Position numbers and translations under genes: made by a program
DNA from: JAFDVN01 sp964472275
GTDB taxonomy: Bacteria > Acidobacteriota > Holophagae > Holophagales > Holophagaceae
Direction of reading: 5' to 3'
DNA: 64,000 bases
Assembly (NCBI GenBank): GCA_964472275.1
Contig: CAYYJN010000006.1
Coordinates: forward strand, 1 to 64,000
Notes under the pieces: model-generated
What the model saw: the letters and a program-made list of their open reading frames with translations, nothing else
The model's database searches: none
Told to the model about the DNA's origin: nothing
Shown: positions 25,625 to 34,024 of the stretch, piece by piece
Position numbering within the stretch: the stretch's first letter is position 1
How the letters are laid out: each line of letters starts with the position of its first letter

Positions 25625-27076
25625 ATGCAGAGCATGCACCTTCCGGTCTCCGTGTTCAACACCCTGACGAGGGGCGTGGAAGCGGTGCGGCCAGGAAGCG
25701 ATGGCCGGATCCGCATCTACAACTGCGGCCCAACGGTGTACAACTTCGTCCACATCGGCAATCTCCGCACCTTCCTCTTCCAGGATCTGCTGCGTCGGAC
25801 CCTGGTGGCCTCGGGTCACGAGGTGACCTTCTGCATGAACCTGACGGATGTGGAGGACAAGATCATCCGGGATTCGCAAGGCGGCCTGCCCGAATCCGCC
25901 ACCAACGCCGATCGCCACGCGGCCATGAAGGCCCTCACCGAGCGCTTCACGGCCCTGTTCCTGGAGGACTTGGACGCTCTCCGCATCCTCCGCCCCGATG
26001 TGATGCCCAAGGCCACGGACCACATCCCCCACATGATCGCCCTCATCCAGAAGCTGGAGGCCAAGGGCCTCGCCTACGCGCGGGAGGGTTCCGTCTACTA
26101 CCGCATCGCGGGCCTGCCCCAGTACGGCTGCCTCGCCCATCTGGACCGAGAGGGCATGCGCGTGGGCTCCTCCGTGGACGCCGACGAATACGAGCGCGAC
26201 ACCGTCAACGATTTCGTGCTCTGGAAAGCCCACAAGCCCGGCGAACCTTCCTGGGAGAGTCCCTGGGGGGCCGGCCGCCCCGGCTGGCACATCGAGTGCT
26301 CGGCCATGGGCATCGAACACCTGGGCGAGCGCGTGGAACTCCACACCGGCGGCGTGGATCTCATCTTCCCGCATCACGAGAACGAGATCGCCCAGAGCGA
26401 AGGCGCGCTCGGCCACGCCTGGGTCTCGTCGTGGGTCCACGGCGAATTCCTCATGGTCGAGGGCGAGAAAATGTCCAAGTCCCTGGGCAACTTCTTCACG
26501 CTCCGCGATCTGATGGACAAGGGCGTGGACCCCATCGCCTTCCGCTTCGCCATCCAGAGCAACCACTACCGCAAGCTCTACAACTTCTCCTTCGAGGGCC
26601 TAAAGGGCGCGGAGAACGCGCTCAAGCGCGTCCGCGCCTTCCGTCGGCGCATGGAAGGCGAGGGCGAGGCGGGCGGCGGCCAATGGAAGGAAGCCATCCA
26701 GCCCCTGCCCCGCATCGAGGCCGCGCGCGAGGCCTTCTGGAAGGCCATGGGCGATGACCTCAACACGCCCGAGGCGCTGGCGGCGATCTTCACGCTCATC
26801 ACCGATCTCAACGCCCAGGACGACCGCATCGCCCTCACCCACGAAGAGCGGAAGACCGCGCTCGCCTTCCTGGATGAGACGGATGCGATTTTCGCGGCCT
26901 GGCCCCACGAAGGTGGCGACGGGGATGCCGAAGTCGAAGCGCTCCTCGCCGCCCGCAAGGCCGCCAAGGCCTCAAAGGACTGGGCCGAGGCTGATCGCCT
27001 CCGCGACCAGATCAAGGCCATGGGCATCGTCCTCGAAGACAAGAAGGACGGAACGACGGTGTGGCATCGCGGCTAG
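25625..27076 (+). CDS. cysS: cysteinyl-tRNA synthetase
   Basis: This class I aminoacyl-tRNA synthetase charges tRNA(Cys). The 483-residue protein has VFNTLTRGVE and YNCGPTVYNFVHIGNLRT (with zinc-ligand Cys and HIGN) at the N-terminus. Further zinc ligands lie in WHIECSAMG and HHENEIAQSEG, and the KMSKSLGNF signature follows. The C-terminal DALR-type helical region ends with IVLEDKKDGTTVW. Two starts nine bases apart (25625 and 25634) are possible; neither has a strong ribosome site. Confidence 0.96.
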   Translation: MQSMHLPVSVFNTLTRGVEAVRPGSDGRIRIYNCGPTVYNFVHIGNLRTFLFQDLLRRTLVASGHEVTFCMNLTDVEDKIIRDSQGGLPESATNADRHAAMKALTERFTALFLEDLDALRILRPDVMPKATDHIPHMIALIQKLEAKGLAYAREGSVYYRIAGLPQYGCLAHLDREGMRVGSSVDADEYERDTVNDFVLWKAHKPGEPSWESPWGAGRPGWHIECSAMGIEHLGERVELHTGGVDLIFPHHENEIAQSEGALGHAWVSSWVHGEFLMVEGEKMSKSLGNFFTLRDLMDKGVDPIAFRFAIQSNHYRKLYNFSFEGLKGAENALKRVRAFRRRMEGEGEAGGGQWKEAIQPLPRIEAAREAFWKAMGDDLNTPEALAAIFTLITDLNAQDDRIALTHEERKTALAFLDETDAIFAAWPHEGGDGDAEVEALLAARKAAKASKDWAEADRLRDQIKAMGIVLEDKKDGTTVWHRG

Positions 27077-27115
27077 CAAAGTGCCATCCTTGGGCCGACC
27101 CCCAAGGAGATCGCC

Positions 27116-27634
27116 ATGACTGACGGCCAAGCCGCGCCCAAGAAAGGCATGAACCCCATCCTCAAGTGGCTGCTCATCGGATGCGGCACGATCGTGCTGC
27201 TGTCCATCCTCGTCGTGGGCGGCTGTTCCTACTATGTCTATCACAAGGCCAAGGAGAAGGTCGCCGAGGTCAAGGCCGCGGCCGCCGAGCGGGGCATCAC
27301 GGTGGACACCTCCCACGGCCTCGCCGCCGGGATGATGAGCGCCGCCAACCAGGGCATCGTGAAGAGCATGGTGCAGGAAGGCAACGCGGTCGTCCTCGCG
27401 CTGCCGGAATCCGAGCGCCCGGCCGCCCAGGCCGTCTACAAAGAGCTCGACGAGAAGAAGGCGCAGCTCACCGCCGAGGACATGGCCGACCTGATGAAGG
27501 CCCATCAGGCCTTCCAGGAATCCATGATGCAGAACATGCCCGCCGCCACCACCGGCGCGAAGAAGTCGCCCCTGGAGCCTGAAGCCAGCCGCGCCCTCAT
27601 CAGCGCCATCAAGGTCGTCCTCGCGCGCCACTGA
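27116..27634 (+). CDS. single-pass membrane protein of unknown function
   Basis: I do not recognise this 172-residue protein. A short cytosolic N-terminus is followed by one membrane helix (WLLIGCGTIVLLSILVVGGCSYYVY) and then a helical, Ala/Lys/Glu-rich domain with two methionine-rich stretches (AAGMMSAANQG, SMMQNMPAA). AAGGAG lies six bases before the ATG. It follows cysS in the same direction by 39 bp and is closed by a terminator, so it may share the cysS transcript. Confidence 0.65.
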   Translation: MTDGQAAPKKGMNPILKWLLIGCGTIVLLSILVVGGCSYYVYHKAKEKVAEVKAAAAERGITVDTSHGLAAGMMSAANQGIVKSMVQEGNAVVLALPESERPAAQAVYKELDEKKAQLTAEDMADLMKAHQAFQESMMQNMPAATTGAKKSPLEPEASRALISAIKVVLARH

Positions 27635-27649
27635 TCGCGCGCGTTCCCA

Positions 27650-27682
27650 CGAAGCGGCCCGCGAGGGCCGCTTCGTCCTGTT
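27650..27682 (+). terminator. hairpin terminator between convergent genes
   Basis: A perfect 11-bp stem CGAAGCGGCCC / GGGCCGCTTCG with a GCGA loop is followed by TCCTGTTT. It ends at the stop codon of the convergent glycosyltransferase gene and may act on both transcripts. Confidence 0.75.
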
Positions 27683-28653
27683 TAGAGCGAAGCCATCACG
27701 CTTTCAGGCATCAGCTCCTCCAGGCACTGACGGCGGCGGCAGGCGCGGTCACGGCAAGGCGAGCAGGCGATGCCCGTGCGGAGCAGCGCGCCCGCGCCTT
27801 CCGGCAAACCGGCGACAACGGGATCGCTGGGGCCGAAGAGCGCCGTGACGGGCGCGCCGCAGAGCACGGCCAGGTGCAGCAGGCCCGTGTCGCCGGTGAT
27901 GACGCGATCCGCCTGCCGCACCGCGGCGGCAAGCTGCCACCAGGGCAGCGGCGGCAAAGCGGGCACCCCGCTCTCCGCGGGCAGCCACGCGCGCAGCTCC
28001 GCTTCATCGGGGCCGAGGCTCCAGCGCGGTTCGAAGCGATCTTTCATCCGCGCCGCCAGCGCGAGCCAGTGAGGCATCGGCCACCGCTTGTGCGCGCCCG
28101 CGCGCGACGCGCCGGGCACGAGCACGACGCGCGGCCGCGAGGTCTGCCAGATCGCGCCAGGGTCCGGCAGCGCGGCGTCCTTCAACACGGGACGGAAGCG
28201 GCCGAGGCCCGCCACGCCCCGGCTCGCGCCAAAGGCTTCCGCGAGTCCGAGCGCCTGGGCGTAGCGCGTCTGAAGGTTGAAGGGCGCGCGCTTCGTTTGC
28301 AGCAGCCCCGCGCCTTCCTTCGTGACGCCATCGCCCCAGCGTTCGTCAATGCCCGCGAATTTCGGAATCAGCGCGGATTTGAGGATGCCGTGGAAGTCGA
28401 GGCTCGCCTCCGCGCCACGGATCTCCAAAGCCGCCCGCTTCAACTCGGGCAACGCCTTGAAGGGATCGGACAATACCTTCCGCTTCACGAGCACCGGCTC
28501 CAGCCAGGGAAAGGGCTCCAGCAAAAAGGCGTGGCGATCCTCCACCACCGCCTGCAGCCGCGCGTCAGGAAACGCCTCGTGCAGGTTCGCCCACGCCGGC
28601 AGCACCCGCAGGATGTCGCCCAGGGCGGAGAGGCGGAGCAAGGCCAGGTGCAT
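27682..28653 (-). CDS. glycosyltransferase family 9 (heptosyltransferase-like)
   Basis: The 323-residue protein has the GT9 opening LALLRLSALGDILRVLPAWANL, the central VVLVPGASRAGAHKRWP and the donor-binding RVITGDTGLLHLAVLCGAPVTALFGPSDP. GT9 enzymes add heptose from ADP-heptose to the LPS core. The C-terminal cysteine cluster CSPCRDRACRRRQC is common in GT9 proteins and may bind metal. No other LPS-core genes are adjacent; lpxK is about 9 kb away. The exact sugar cannot be told from sequence. Confidence 0.85.
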   Translation of the reverse strand: MHLALLRLSALGDILRVLPAWANLHEAFPDARLQAVVEDRHAFLLEPFPWLEPVLVKRKVLSDPFKALPELKRAALEIRGAEASLDFHGILKSALIPKFAGIDERWGDGVTKEGAGLLQTKRAPFNLQTRYAQALGLAEAFGASRGVAGLGRFRPVLKDAALPDPGAIWQTSRPRVVLVPGASRAGAHKRWPMPHWLALAARMKDRFEPRWSLGPDEAELRAWLPAESGVPALPPLPWWQLAAAVRQADRVITGDTGLLHLAVLCGAPVTALFGPSDPVVAGLPEGAGALLRTGIACSPCRDRACRRRQCLEELMPESVMASL

Positions 28654-28666
28654 CGTTTCATCTTAG

Positions 28667-28785
28667 GGCCTTGGACTTTTGGCTTTGGGCTTTTGCTTGC
28701 GCCGACCCATCCCAGGGTGCTCGGGCCAATCAGGAGCACGGCATGTCTCGTCCAGCGAAAGCCAAAAGCCAAGAGCCGAAAGCCC
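28667..28785. repeat. heptad-repeat palindrome (GGCTTTT type), copy A of a dispersed element
   Basis: The left arm is four heptads GGCCTTG, GACTTTT, GGCTTTG, GGCTTTT (28667-28694). Directly after it is an 18-nt core, GCTTGCGCCGACCCATCC (28695-28712). The right side has GCATGTCTCGTCC (28741-28753), then heptads AAAGCCA, AAAGCCA, AGAGCCG, AAAGCCC (28758-28785). Copy B at 59653-59745 has the identical core in the same position relative to the arm. The element lies between divergent genes, so it is not simply a terminator. Confidence 0.8.
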
Positions 28786-28806
28786 GATCGGGCGTAGGCT
28801 GACGCC

Positions 28807-29637
28807 ATGAACTCCGAGCCCGCTTCCTTCGCCACCGACCAGCGGAAGAACCCGCCACCCGCCAACTGGCTGGACAGGCTGCTGCGCCGCTTCGCGCGGA
28901 TGAGCTACGGCACGGCCGTGCTCCTGCTCTATGTGCTCGCGTCATCGGCGCTGGGGCTCGCGCTCATGCCCGCCTTCGCCTTCTGGCATCTGGCCGGACG
29001 GCTGGGTGGGGGATGGAACCCGCCACTGCACTGGATCTGGGAAGGCTTCACCTTCGCGCTGTGCTTCTTCATCTTCGGGCTCGCGCTGATGGTCGTCGTG
29101 CCGCTCTACAACTTCGTCCTGCCGACGCGCTTCAAGGCCTTCAAGGGCGGCTACTACACCCTGGCCGCCGTGCCCTGGTTCCTGCACAACGGGCTCTTCT
29201 ACCTCGTGCGTTTCACCTTCCTGCCCTTCGCGACGCTGACGCCCTTCGGCGTCTGGTTCCTGAAAGCGATGGGCATGAAGATCGGCCGCCACGCCTTCAT
29301 CAACACCGAGCTCATCAGCGACCCGCGCTTCATCGAGATCGGGGACGACGCCGCGCTCGGCGGCTCCGTGCGCATCTTCGCTCACTACGGAGGTGGCGGG
29401 AACCTCGTCCTCGCGCCGGTGAAGATCGGCAACCGCGCCACGCTCGGCGCCGGGGCGTGTGTCATGGGCGATGTGGAGGTCGGCGACGGCGCCACCGTCC
29501 TGCCCCACTCCGTGCTGCTCCCCGGCACCCGCGTCCCCGCCAGCGAAACCTGGGGCGGCGTCCCCGCGCGGCGCATCCCCCGCGACGAGATGGACGCGAT
29601 CAAAGCCCACATCCGAGGGCTCGTGGACCTGGGCTGA
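28807..29637 (+). CDS. membrane-linked hexapeptide-repeat acyltransferase
   Basis: The 276-residue protein has two or three membrane spans in the first 110 residues and then a left-handed beta-helix built from hexapeptide repeats (IGRHAFINTELI, IEIGDDAALGGSV, VKIGNRATLGAGACVMG, VEVGDGATVLPHSVLLPG). It ends with the usual WGGVPARRI closing segment. This resembles the acyltransferase half of large Pls-type multidomain proteins and colanic-acid acetyltransferases. It probably acetylates an envelope polysaccharide or sugar precursor; the substrate is unknown. The neighbour across the palindrome is the GT9 gene. Confidence 0.75.
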   Translation: MNSEPASFATDQRKNPPPANWLDRLLRRFARMSYGTAVLLLYVLASSALGLALMPAFAFWHLAGRLGGGWNPPLHWIWEGFTFALCFFIFGLALMVVVPLYNFVLPTRFKAFKGGYYTLAAVPWFLHNGLFYLVRFTFLPFATLTPFGVWFLKAMGMKIGRHAFINTELISDPRFIEIGDDAALGGSVRIFAHYGGGGNLVLAPVKIGNRATLGAGACVMGDVEVGDGATVLPHSVLLPGTRVPASETWGGVPARRIPRDEMDAIKAHIRGLVDLG

Positions 29638-29642
29638 CACCA

Positions 29643-29663
29643 GGCCTCGGGCCACGGGCCTCC
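29643..29663. repeat. short heptad array (GGCCTCG type)
   Basis: Three consecutive heptads, GGCCTCG, GGCCACG, GGCCTCC, lie six bases after the acyltransferase stop. There is no clear inverted partner. It seems to be a single-arm remnant of the heptad family. Confidence 0.55.
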
Positions 29664-29692
29664 GGCGAATTCATCCTTTTCCGAGGCTCGAT

Positions 29693-29722
29693 TTGACTAT
29701 TACTAACTTCATACTAATACTA
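29693..29722 (+). promoter_or_regulatory. promoter and candidate PadR operator
   Basis: TTGACT (29693-29698) and TAATAC (29715-29720) form a promoter with a 16-bp spacer. Across the same stretch ACTA occurs four times (starts 29696, 29702, 29713, 29719), with steps of 6, 11 and 6 bp. Operators overlapping the promoter are usual for autoregulated PadR genes, and this gene starts 40 bp downstream. The site is markedly AT-rich compared with its surroundings. Confidence 0.5.
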
Positions 29723-29762
29723 TGTCCACGGTGCCCGTATCCCCTCACATGACGGAGGCCCC

Positions 29763-30128
29763 ATGGACCCTGGATCGCTGGATGACCTGGAGCGCAAGTT
29801 CCAGAAGGAGCTCAACGCGGGCACCGTGGCCCTGCTCCTGATGGCGGTGCTGGCGGAGGCCTCCGAGCCGCGCTACGCCTACGACATCGCGCGGGAGCTG
29901 GAAGAGCGGGCGCCCATCACCAAACTGGGCACGCTCTATCCCACGCTGCGCTCGCTGGAGGGCCTCGGCCTCCTGGACAGCCGCGTGGAGCCGTCGGTCT
30001 CCGGCCCGCCCCGCAAGTACTACCGCCTCACCAAGGACGGCCGCGCCGCGCTGGCCGCGTGGGCGAAGCAATGGAAGCAGACCAGCCAAGCCGTGAACGC
30101 CGTGCTCAAGGGAGTGGACCATGCCTGA
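29763..30128 (+). CDS. PadR-family transcriptional regulator
   Basis: The 121-residue winged-helix protein has the PadR layout: an N-terminal helix, LLLMAVLAEASEPRYAYDIARELEERA, the wing segment LGTLYPTLRSLEGLGLLDSR and YYRLTKDGRAALAAW. PadR repressors usually control the adjacent gene and themselves. The stop overlaps the start of the next gene (a sensor-domain membrane protein) by eight bases, a standard PadR/DUF1700-type pairing. Confidence 0.9.
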   Translation: MDPGSLDDLERKFQKELNAGTVALLLMAVLAEASEPRYAYDIARELEERAPITKLGTLYPTLRSLEGLGLLDSRVEPSVSGPPRKYYRLTKDGRAALAAWAKQWKQTSQAVNAVLKGVDHA

Positions 30129-31044
30129 CCGGATGCCTGACCAGATCATTGACGCCTACCTGGACCGCTTGAAGGCGGCCCTCAAGGGCTGCGACAAGGC
30201 GCTCATCCAGGACGCGCTGTGGGACGCGGAGAACCACCTGCGCTCCGAAGTGGCGCGGCAGCGCTACCAGGACGCGGCCTTCGACGAAGCCGAAGCACTT
30301 CCCGCGATCCTCGCCGCCTACGGCGAGCCCGCGGAAGTGGCCGCGGCCTACCGCGAGCGGGACGCCCTCGTGAGCGCCGCCCTCAGGCCAACCCCGCCCG
30401 CGCGACAGGAATACGAGGCTCCGCCGCCTCCCACGCGCCCGGGCTTCTTTGGCGTGCTGAAGGATTTCCGCGCCTACACTTCGCTGCTCTACCTCCTCAT
30501 CTCCATCGGCCCCGGCATCTTCTTCTTCGTCTGGGCGATCACGGGGATTTCGCTGTCCCTCGCGCTCTCCATCCTCATCATCGGCATTCCCTTCGCGGTC
30601 GCCTTCCTCGGTTCCGTGCGCCTGCTGGCCATCGCCGAAGGCCGCCTGGTGGAAGCGATGCTGGGCGCGCGCATGCCGCGCAGCCAGCCGCCGACGGAAG
30701 GCGCGGGCGGATGGAAGGCGCGCATCCTCGCCATGCTCCACGACGGGCGCACCTGGTCGAGCCTCGCCTACCTGCTGCTCATGCTGCCCCTGGGCGTCTT
30801 CTACTTCAGCGCCATGGTGACGATGCTATCGCTGAGCTTGGCCCTGCTCGCCACGCCCATCGTCCACTTCGTCTTCCACGAAGTCACCTTCGACGGCTGG
30901 TACTGGGGCGGCGCTCACGCGAACTTCGTGGCGGTGGTGTGGGGGATCTTCGGGATCTTCGCCGTGCCCCTCACGCTCCACATCGCCCGCGCCCTGGGCC
31001 GCCTGCAAGGCCGACTCGCGCGGCACATGCTCGTGCGAATCTGA
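30121..31044 (+). CDS. DUF1700-like/sensor-domain membrane protein
   Basis: The 307-residue protein starts with a soluble helical region (IIDAYLDRLKAALKGCDKA and LPAILAAYGEPAEVAAAYR) like DUF1700 proteins that accompany PadR regulators. Two pairs of long hydrophobic segments follow, of the putative-sensor type (YTSLLYLLISIGPGIFFFVW and WSSLAYLLLMLPLGVFYFS, an internal repeat). Translational overlap with the PadR gene suggests a shared switch that responds to a membrane signal. Its stop directly abuts the murG stop on the other strand with no spacer. Confidence 0.75.
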   Translation: MPDRMPDQIIDAYLDRLKAALKGCDKALIQDALWDAENHLRSEVARQRYQDAAFDEAEALPAILAAYGEPAEVAAAYRERDALVSAALRPTPPARQEYEAPPPPTRPGFFGVLKDFRAYTSLLYLLISIGPGIFFFVWAITGISLSLALSILIIGIPFAVAFLGSVRLLAIAEGRLVEAMLGARMPRSQPPTEGAGGWKARILAMLHDGRTWSSLAYLLLMLPLGVFYFSAMVTMLSLSLALLATPIVHFVFHEVTFDGWYWGGAHANFVAVVWGIFGIFAVPLTLHIARALGRLQGRLARHMLVRI

Positions 31045-32133
31045 TCAGGCCCACCCCATCCCCGCCGCGAGGTCATCCAGGCAGATCTCGACGGCGCGGT
31101 TGGGCTCGGGCTGCTGGGCGAGTTGCACGCGGGCGTAGGCGTTGCCCATGTGGCTGTGGCAGTGGGCTTCGAGGTGGTCGGCGAGGTTCGCCTGCTGCTG
31201 CACGAGCACGGCTCGGAATTCCTTCGCCATGGCCTCGGCGTTGCGGAGCTGATGCTGGTTGGCGCTGGTGGGCAGCGGGACGAGGATGGAGCCGCGCCCC
31301 GCGACCTTCAGCTCCGCGCAGGTGGAGGCTCCGGCCCGGCTCACCACGAGGCTGGAGGCCTCCATCGCGCCCGCCATGTCCTCGATGAAGGGCACGAGGT
31401 GATGCCGCTCATGACGCGGACTCGCGCTCAGACGCTCGAATTCCGCGGGGCCGACCTGGTGGAGGATGGTCCAGTCCTCGAAGATCGCCAGCAGCGCCGG
31501 AGCCGCTTCCAGCATGGCGTCGTTGATGGCGCGGGCGCCGCCGCTGCCGCCCAGCACGAGCAATTGGAACGGCCGACGCAGTTCCTTGATGGGCTTGAAG
31601 GGCCGACGGAAGGCGTCCCGCACCGGCGTCCCGGCGGTGAGGCAGTCGGCGCCGGGGAGGAGTTCCTTCACCGCGTCCATGCCGCACCACACGCGCCGCG
31701 CGCCAGCGGCCATCTGCTTCACCAGCGCGCCGGGCGCGGCGTTGCTTTCATGGATGAAGGTGGGGATGCCCAGGCTCTTCGCCGCCATCAGCGCGGGCGC
31801 GGCGCCGTAGCCGCCTGTGGCGATGACCGCGGCCGGGCGCGCGGCCTTCCATCTCCGCGCCAGCGCGGCCTTGGCGCGCCAGAGCTTCCACGCGGAGCGC
31901 GCGACGCGGAACGGCGAGCGGCCGAGGAAGCCTTCCACATCAAGCAGGACATGGGGCCACTCGGAGCCCGGGAGCTTGCGCGCCTCGATGCCGCGGGTGG
32001 CGCCTACGAAGGCGATCTTCCGCTCCGGCCAGCGTGCGCGAGCGCCCTCCGCCAAGGCCACGGCCGGAAAGAAATGCCCCCCCGTGCCGCCGCCAGTGAA
32101 AACGATCGCGTCCTGAAAATCCGGTTCGCTCAT
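31045..32133 (-). CDS. murG: UDP-GlcNAc:undecaprenyl-pyrophosphoryl-MurNAc-pentapeptide transferase MurG
   Basis: MurG makes lipid II from lipid I on the inner face of the cytoplasmic membrane. The 362-residue protein has the N-terminal FTGGGTGGHFFPAVALAEGA loop, the central LLVLGGSGGARAINDAM and the donor site SRAGASTCAELKVAGRGSILVPLP. It stands apart from the usual division and cell-wall (dcw) cluster; the next gene on the same strand is an unrelated lipoprotein. Confidence 0.95.
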   Translation of the reverse strand: MSEPDFQDAIVFTGGGTGGHFFPAVALAEGARARWPERKIAFVGATRGIEARKLPGSEWPHVLLDVEGFLGRSPFRVARSAWKLWRAKAALARRWKAARPAAVIATGGYGAAPALMAAKSLGIPTFIHESNAAPGALVKQMAAGARRVWCGMDAVKELLPGADCLTAGTPVRDAFRRPFKPIKELRRPFQLLVLGGSGGARAINDAMLEAAPALLAIFEDWTILHQVGPAEFERLSASPRHERHHLVPFIEDMAGAMEASSLVVSRAGASTCAELKVAGRGSILVPLPTSANQHQLRNAEAMAKEFRAVLVQQQANLADHLEAHCHSHMGNAYARVQLAQQPEPNRAVEICLDDLAAGMGWA

Positions 32134-32162
32134 GCCTCCAGCCTACCGGAGGCGGGCGATCC

Positions 32163-33134
32163 TCACGGCTTGGCGGCAGCCGGAGCTGGAGTCGCGGCCG
32201 CGCCGCTGTGGCCCTGGAGGCTGAAGGTGCGGTTGGAGCTCGCGGAGGAGCCCGTCTCGCCCTTCACGGTGAGCGTGAAGGAGTCGCCGTCCTTGAGCGT
32301 GGTCGTGGCCTGGATGGGGCTCTGGTCGGACGAGGCGAGCACCTCGTCGCCCCGGCGGATCTCCGCATGGCCGCCACTAAAGTCGCCCACGAGCACGAGC
32401 GGCTGGCCCACCGCGATGGCGCCGGTGGCGGCGAAGCTCCTCACCTGGGGTGGCGGCAGCACCTTCACGGTCAGGGTCTTGGTGGCGACCGTGCCCGCCT
32501 CATTGGTGCCCGTGAGCGTGTAGGTGGTCGTTTCCTTGGGCTCCACGGTCTTGGCGGGGCCGTTCAGGGCGGTCACATCTTCGCCGCCGGGGTCCAAGGT
32601 GAGTTTGGTCGCGCCACGGGCGTCCCAGCCAAGGAAGACCTTCTCGCCCGGGTTCACGGCCGGTGGATTGGCGTCGAAGCGGGCGATGGCCGGGGCTTGG
32701 ATGATCTTCACCGTGGCCATGGCGACCGTCTTCGCGCCCGCGGCGTTGGCGCCCGCGCAGTAGACATGGGCGTAGCCGATCTCGCCGGCCGTCCAGAGGA
32801 CGGACGAGCCATCCGCCGAGCCTTCGATCTTCCCGTTATCCACATACCAGGTGTAGCTGAGGCCTGGATCGCCGCCCGCAGCCGCCACATGGCCGGGCGT
32901 GCCGGAGCTGACGAGGCCATCGGCCTGCACCATCACGGAGGGCGCGGCGGTCTTCCCAGCGGGTGTCGTGCTCACGATCGTGCTGGGGGCGGCGCTGGCC
33001 TGCGCTTGAGGCGGAACGGCGGGCGCCGCCGCGCTCTCCTTTCGTCCGCAGGCCGTCAGGGCGACGAGCCCGAGCAGGGCGGCGCCCAGGGGGGCCACCG
33101 GGAAACCGAGGCGGGAACGCGTATGGGTGCGCAT
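32163..33134 (-). CDS. lipoprotein with Ig-like repeats
   Basis: The 323-residue protein has a lipoprotein signal (ALLGLVALTAC), an Ala/Pro-rich linker and about three beta-sandwich repeats. The middle one, ANPPAVNPGEKVFLGWDARGATKLTLD, follows a repeat type common in surface proteins of Acidobacteria and related bacteria. It ends with a low-complexity Ala/Pro tail. It is probably an envelope-anchored structural or binding protein; no enzymatic motif is seen. It is divergent from etfB. Confidence 0.7.
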   Translation of the reverse strand: MRTHTRSRLGFPVAPLGAALLGLVALTACGRKESAAAPAVPPQAQASAAPSTIVSTTPAGKTAAPSVMVQADGLVSSGTPGHVAAAGGDPGLSYTWYVDNGKIEGSADGSSVLWTAGEIGYAHVYCAGANAAGAKTVAMATVKIIQAPAIARFDANPPAVNPGEKVFLGWDARGATKLTLDPGGEDVTALNGPAKTVEPKETTTYTLTGTNEAGTVATKTLTVKVLPPPQVRSFAATGAIAVGQPLVLVGDFSGGHAEIRRGDEVLASSDQSPIQATTTLKDGDSFTLTVKGETGSSASSNRTFSLQGHSGAAATPAPAAAKP

Positions 33135-33244
33135 GGTGCCTTCCTTTTACCACGATCAATCCTGATGCGCGCACCTTTCGCTAGGGGCCGGTGAGGCGCT
33201 CCGGTAAAATGGGGCTTTGGCCGCACGGCCCTTCTGGAGTGCCC

Positions 33245-33994
33245 ATGAAGATCCTCGTCTGCTTGAAGCAGGTGCCCGACACGGAGACCAAGATCAAGGT
33301 CGCCGCCGATGGGAAGTCGCTGGACCCCGCCGATGTGAAGTGGATCACCAGCCCCTACGACGAGTACGCGCTGGAAGAGGGCCTGCGCCTGAAGGAATCC
33401 GCCGGGGCCGAAGTGACCGTCGCCACCGTGGGCGATGAGAAGGCGAAGGAGATCCTCCGCAACGCCTTCGCCCTGGGCGCGGACAACGCCGTGCTCATCA
33501 AGGGCGATGGCCAGGGCGACACGCTCGCCACGGCCTCCATCCTCGCGGCCTTCGCCAAGGACAAGGGCTTCGACCTCGTCCTCTCCGGCAACAAGGGCCT
33601 GGGCGGCGACAACTCCGCCGTGGGGCCGATGCTGGCCGAGCTGCTGGGCTACGCCCAGGCCAATGTGGTCGTGAAGCTCGAAGTGGCGGACGGGAAGTTC
33701 CGCGCCGAGCGCGAGATCGAAGGCGGCACGGAAGTCGTCGAAGGCGCCCTGCCCGCGGTCGTGACGGCGCAGAAGGGCCTCAACGAGCCCCGCTACGCCA
33801 GCCTCAAGGGCATCATGGCGGCCAAGAAGAAGACCATCGAGGAAGTGGAAGTCGGCGGCCACGCCGCCGCCACGGGCACCCTCGCCATGGCACTGCCGCC
33901 CGCGCGCCCCGAGGGCCGCAAACTGGAAGGCGACGCCGCCGCCCAGGCCAAGGCGCTCATGGACGCGCTCAAGAACGAAGCCAAGGTTTTCTGA
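33245..33994 (+). CDS. etfB: electron transfer flavoprotein beta subunit
   Basis: EtfB pairs with EtfA to carry electrons from acyl-CoA dehydrogenases to the quinone pool. The 249-residue protein starts MKILVCLKQVPDTETKIKV and contains DPADVKWITSPYDEYALEEGLRLKE and LPAVVTAQKGLNEPRYASLKGIMAAKKK, both family signatures. The ATG at 33245 matches the normal N-terminus; the open frame extends 18 codons upstream. TAAAAT at 33205-33210 could be the -10 box. etfA follows after 30 bp. Confidence 0.95.
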   Translation: MKILVCLKQVPDTETKIKVAADGKSLDPADVKWITSPYDEYALEEGLRLKESAGAEVTVATVGDEKAKEILRNAFALGADNAVLIKGDGQGDTLATASILAAFAKDKGFDLVLSGNKGLGGDNSAVGPMLAELLGYAQANVVVKLEVADGKFRAEREIEGGTEVVEGALPAVVTAQKGLNEPRYASLKGIMAAKKKTIEEVEVGGHAAATGTLAMALPPARPEGRKLEGDAAAQAKALMDALKNEAKVF

Positions 33995-34024
33995 TCCGCA
34001 GACGCTGACGAAAAGGACGAACCC

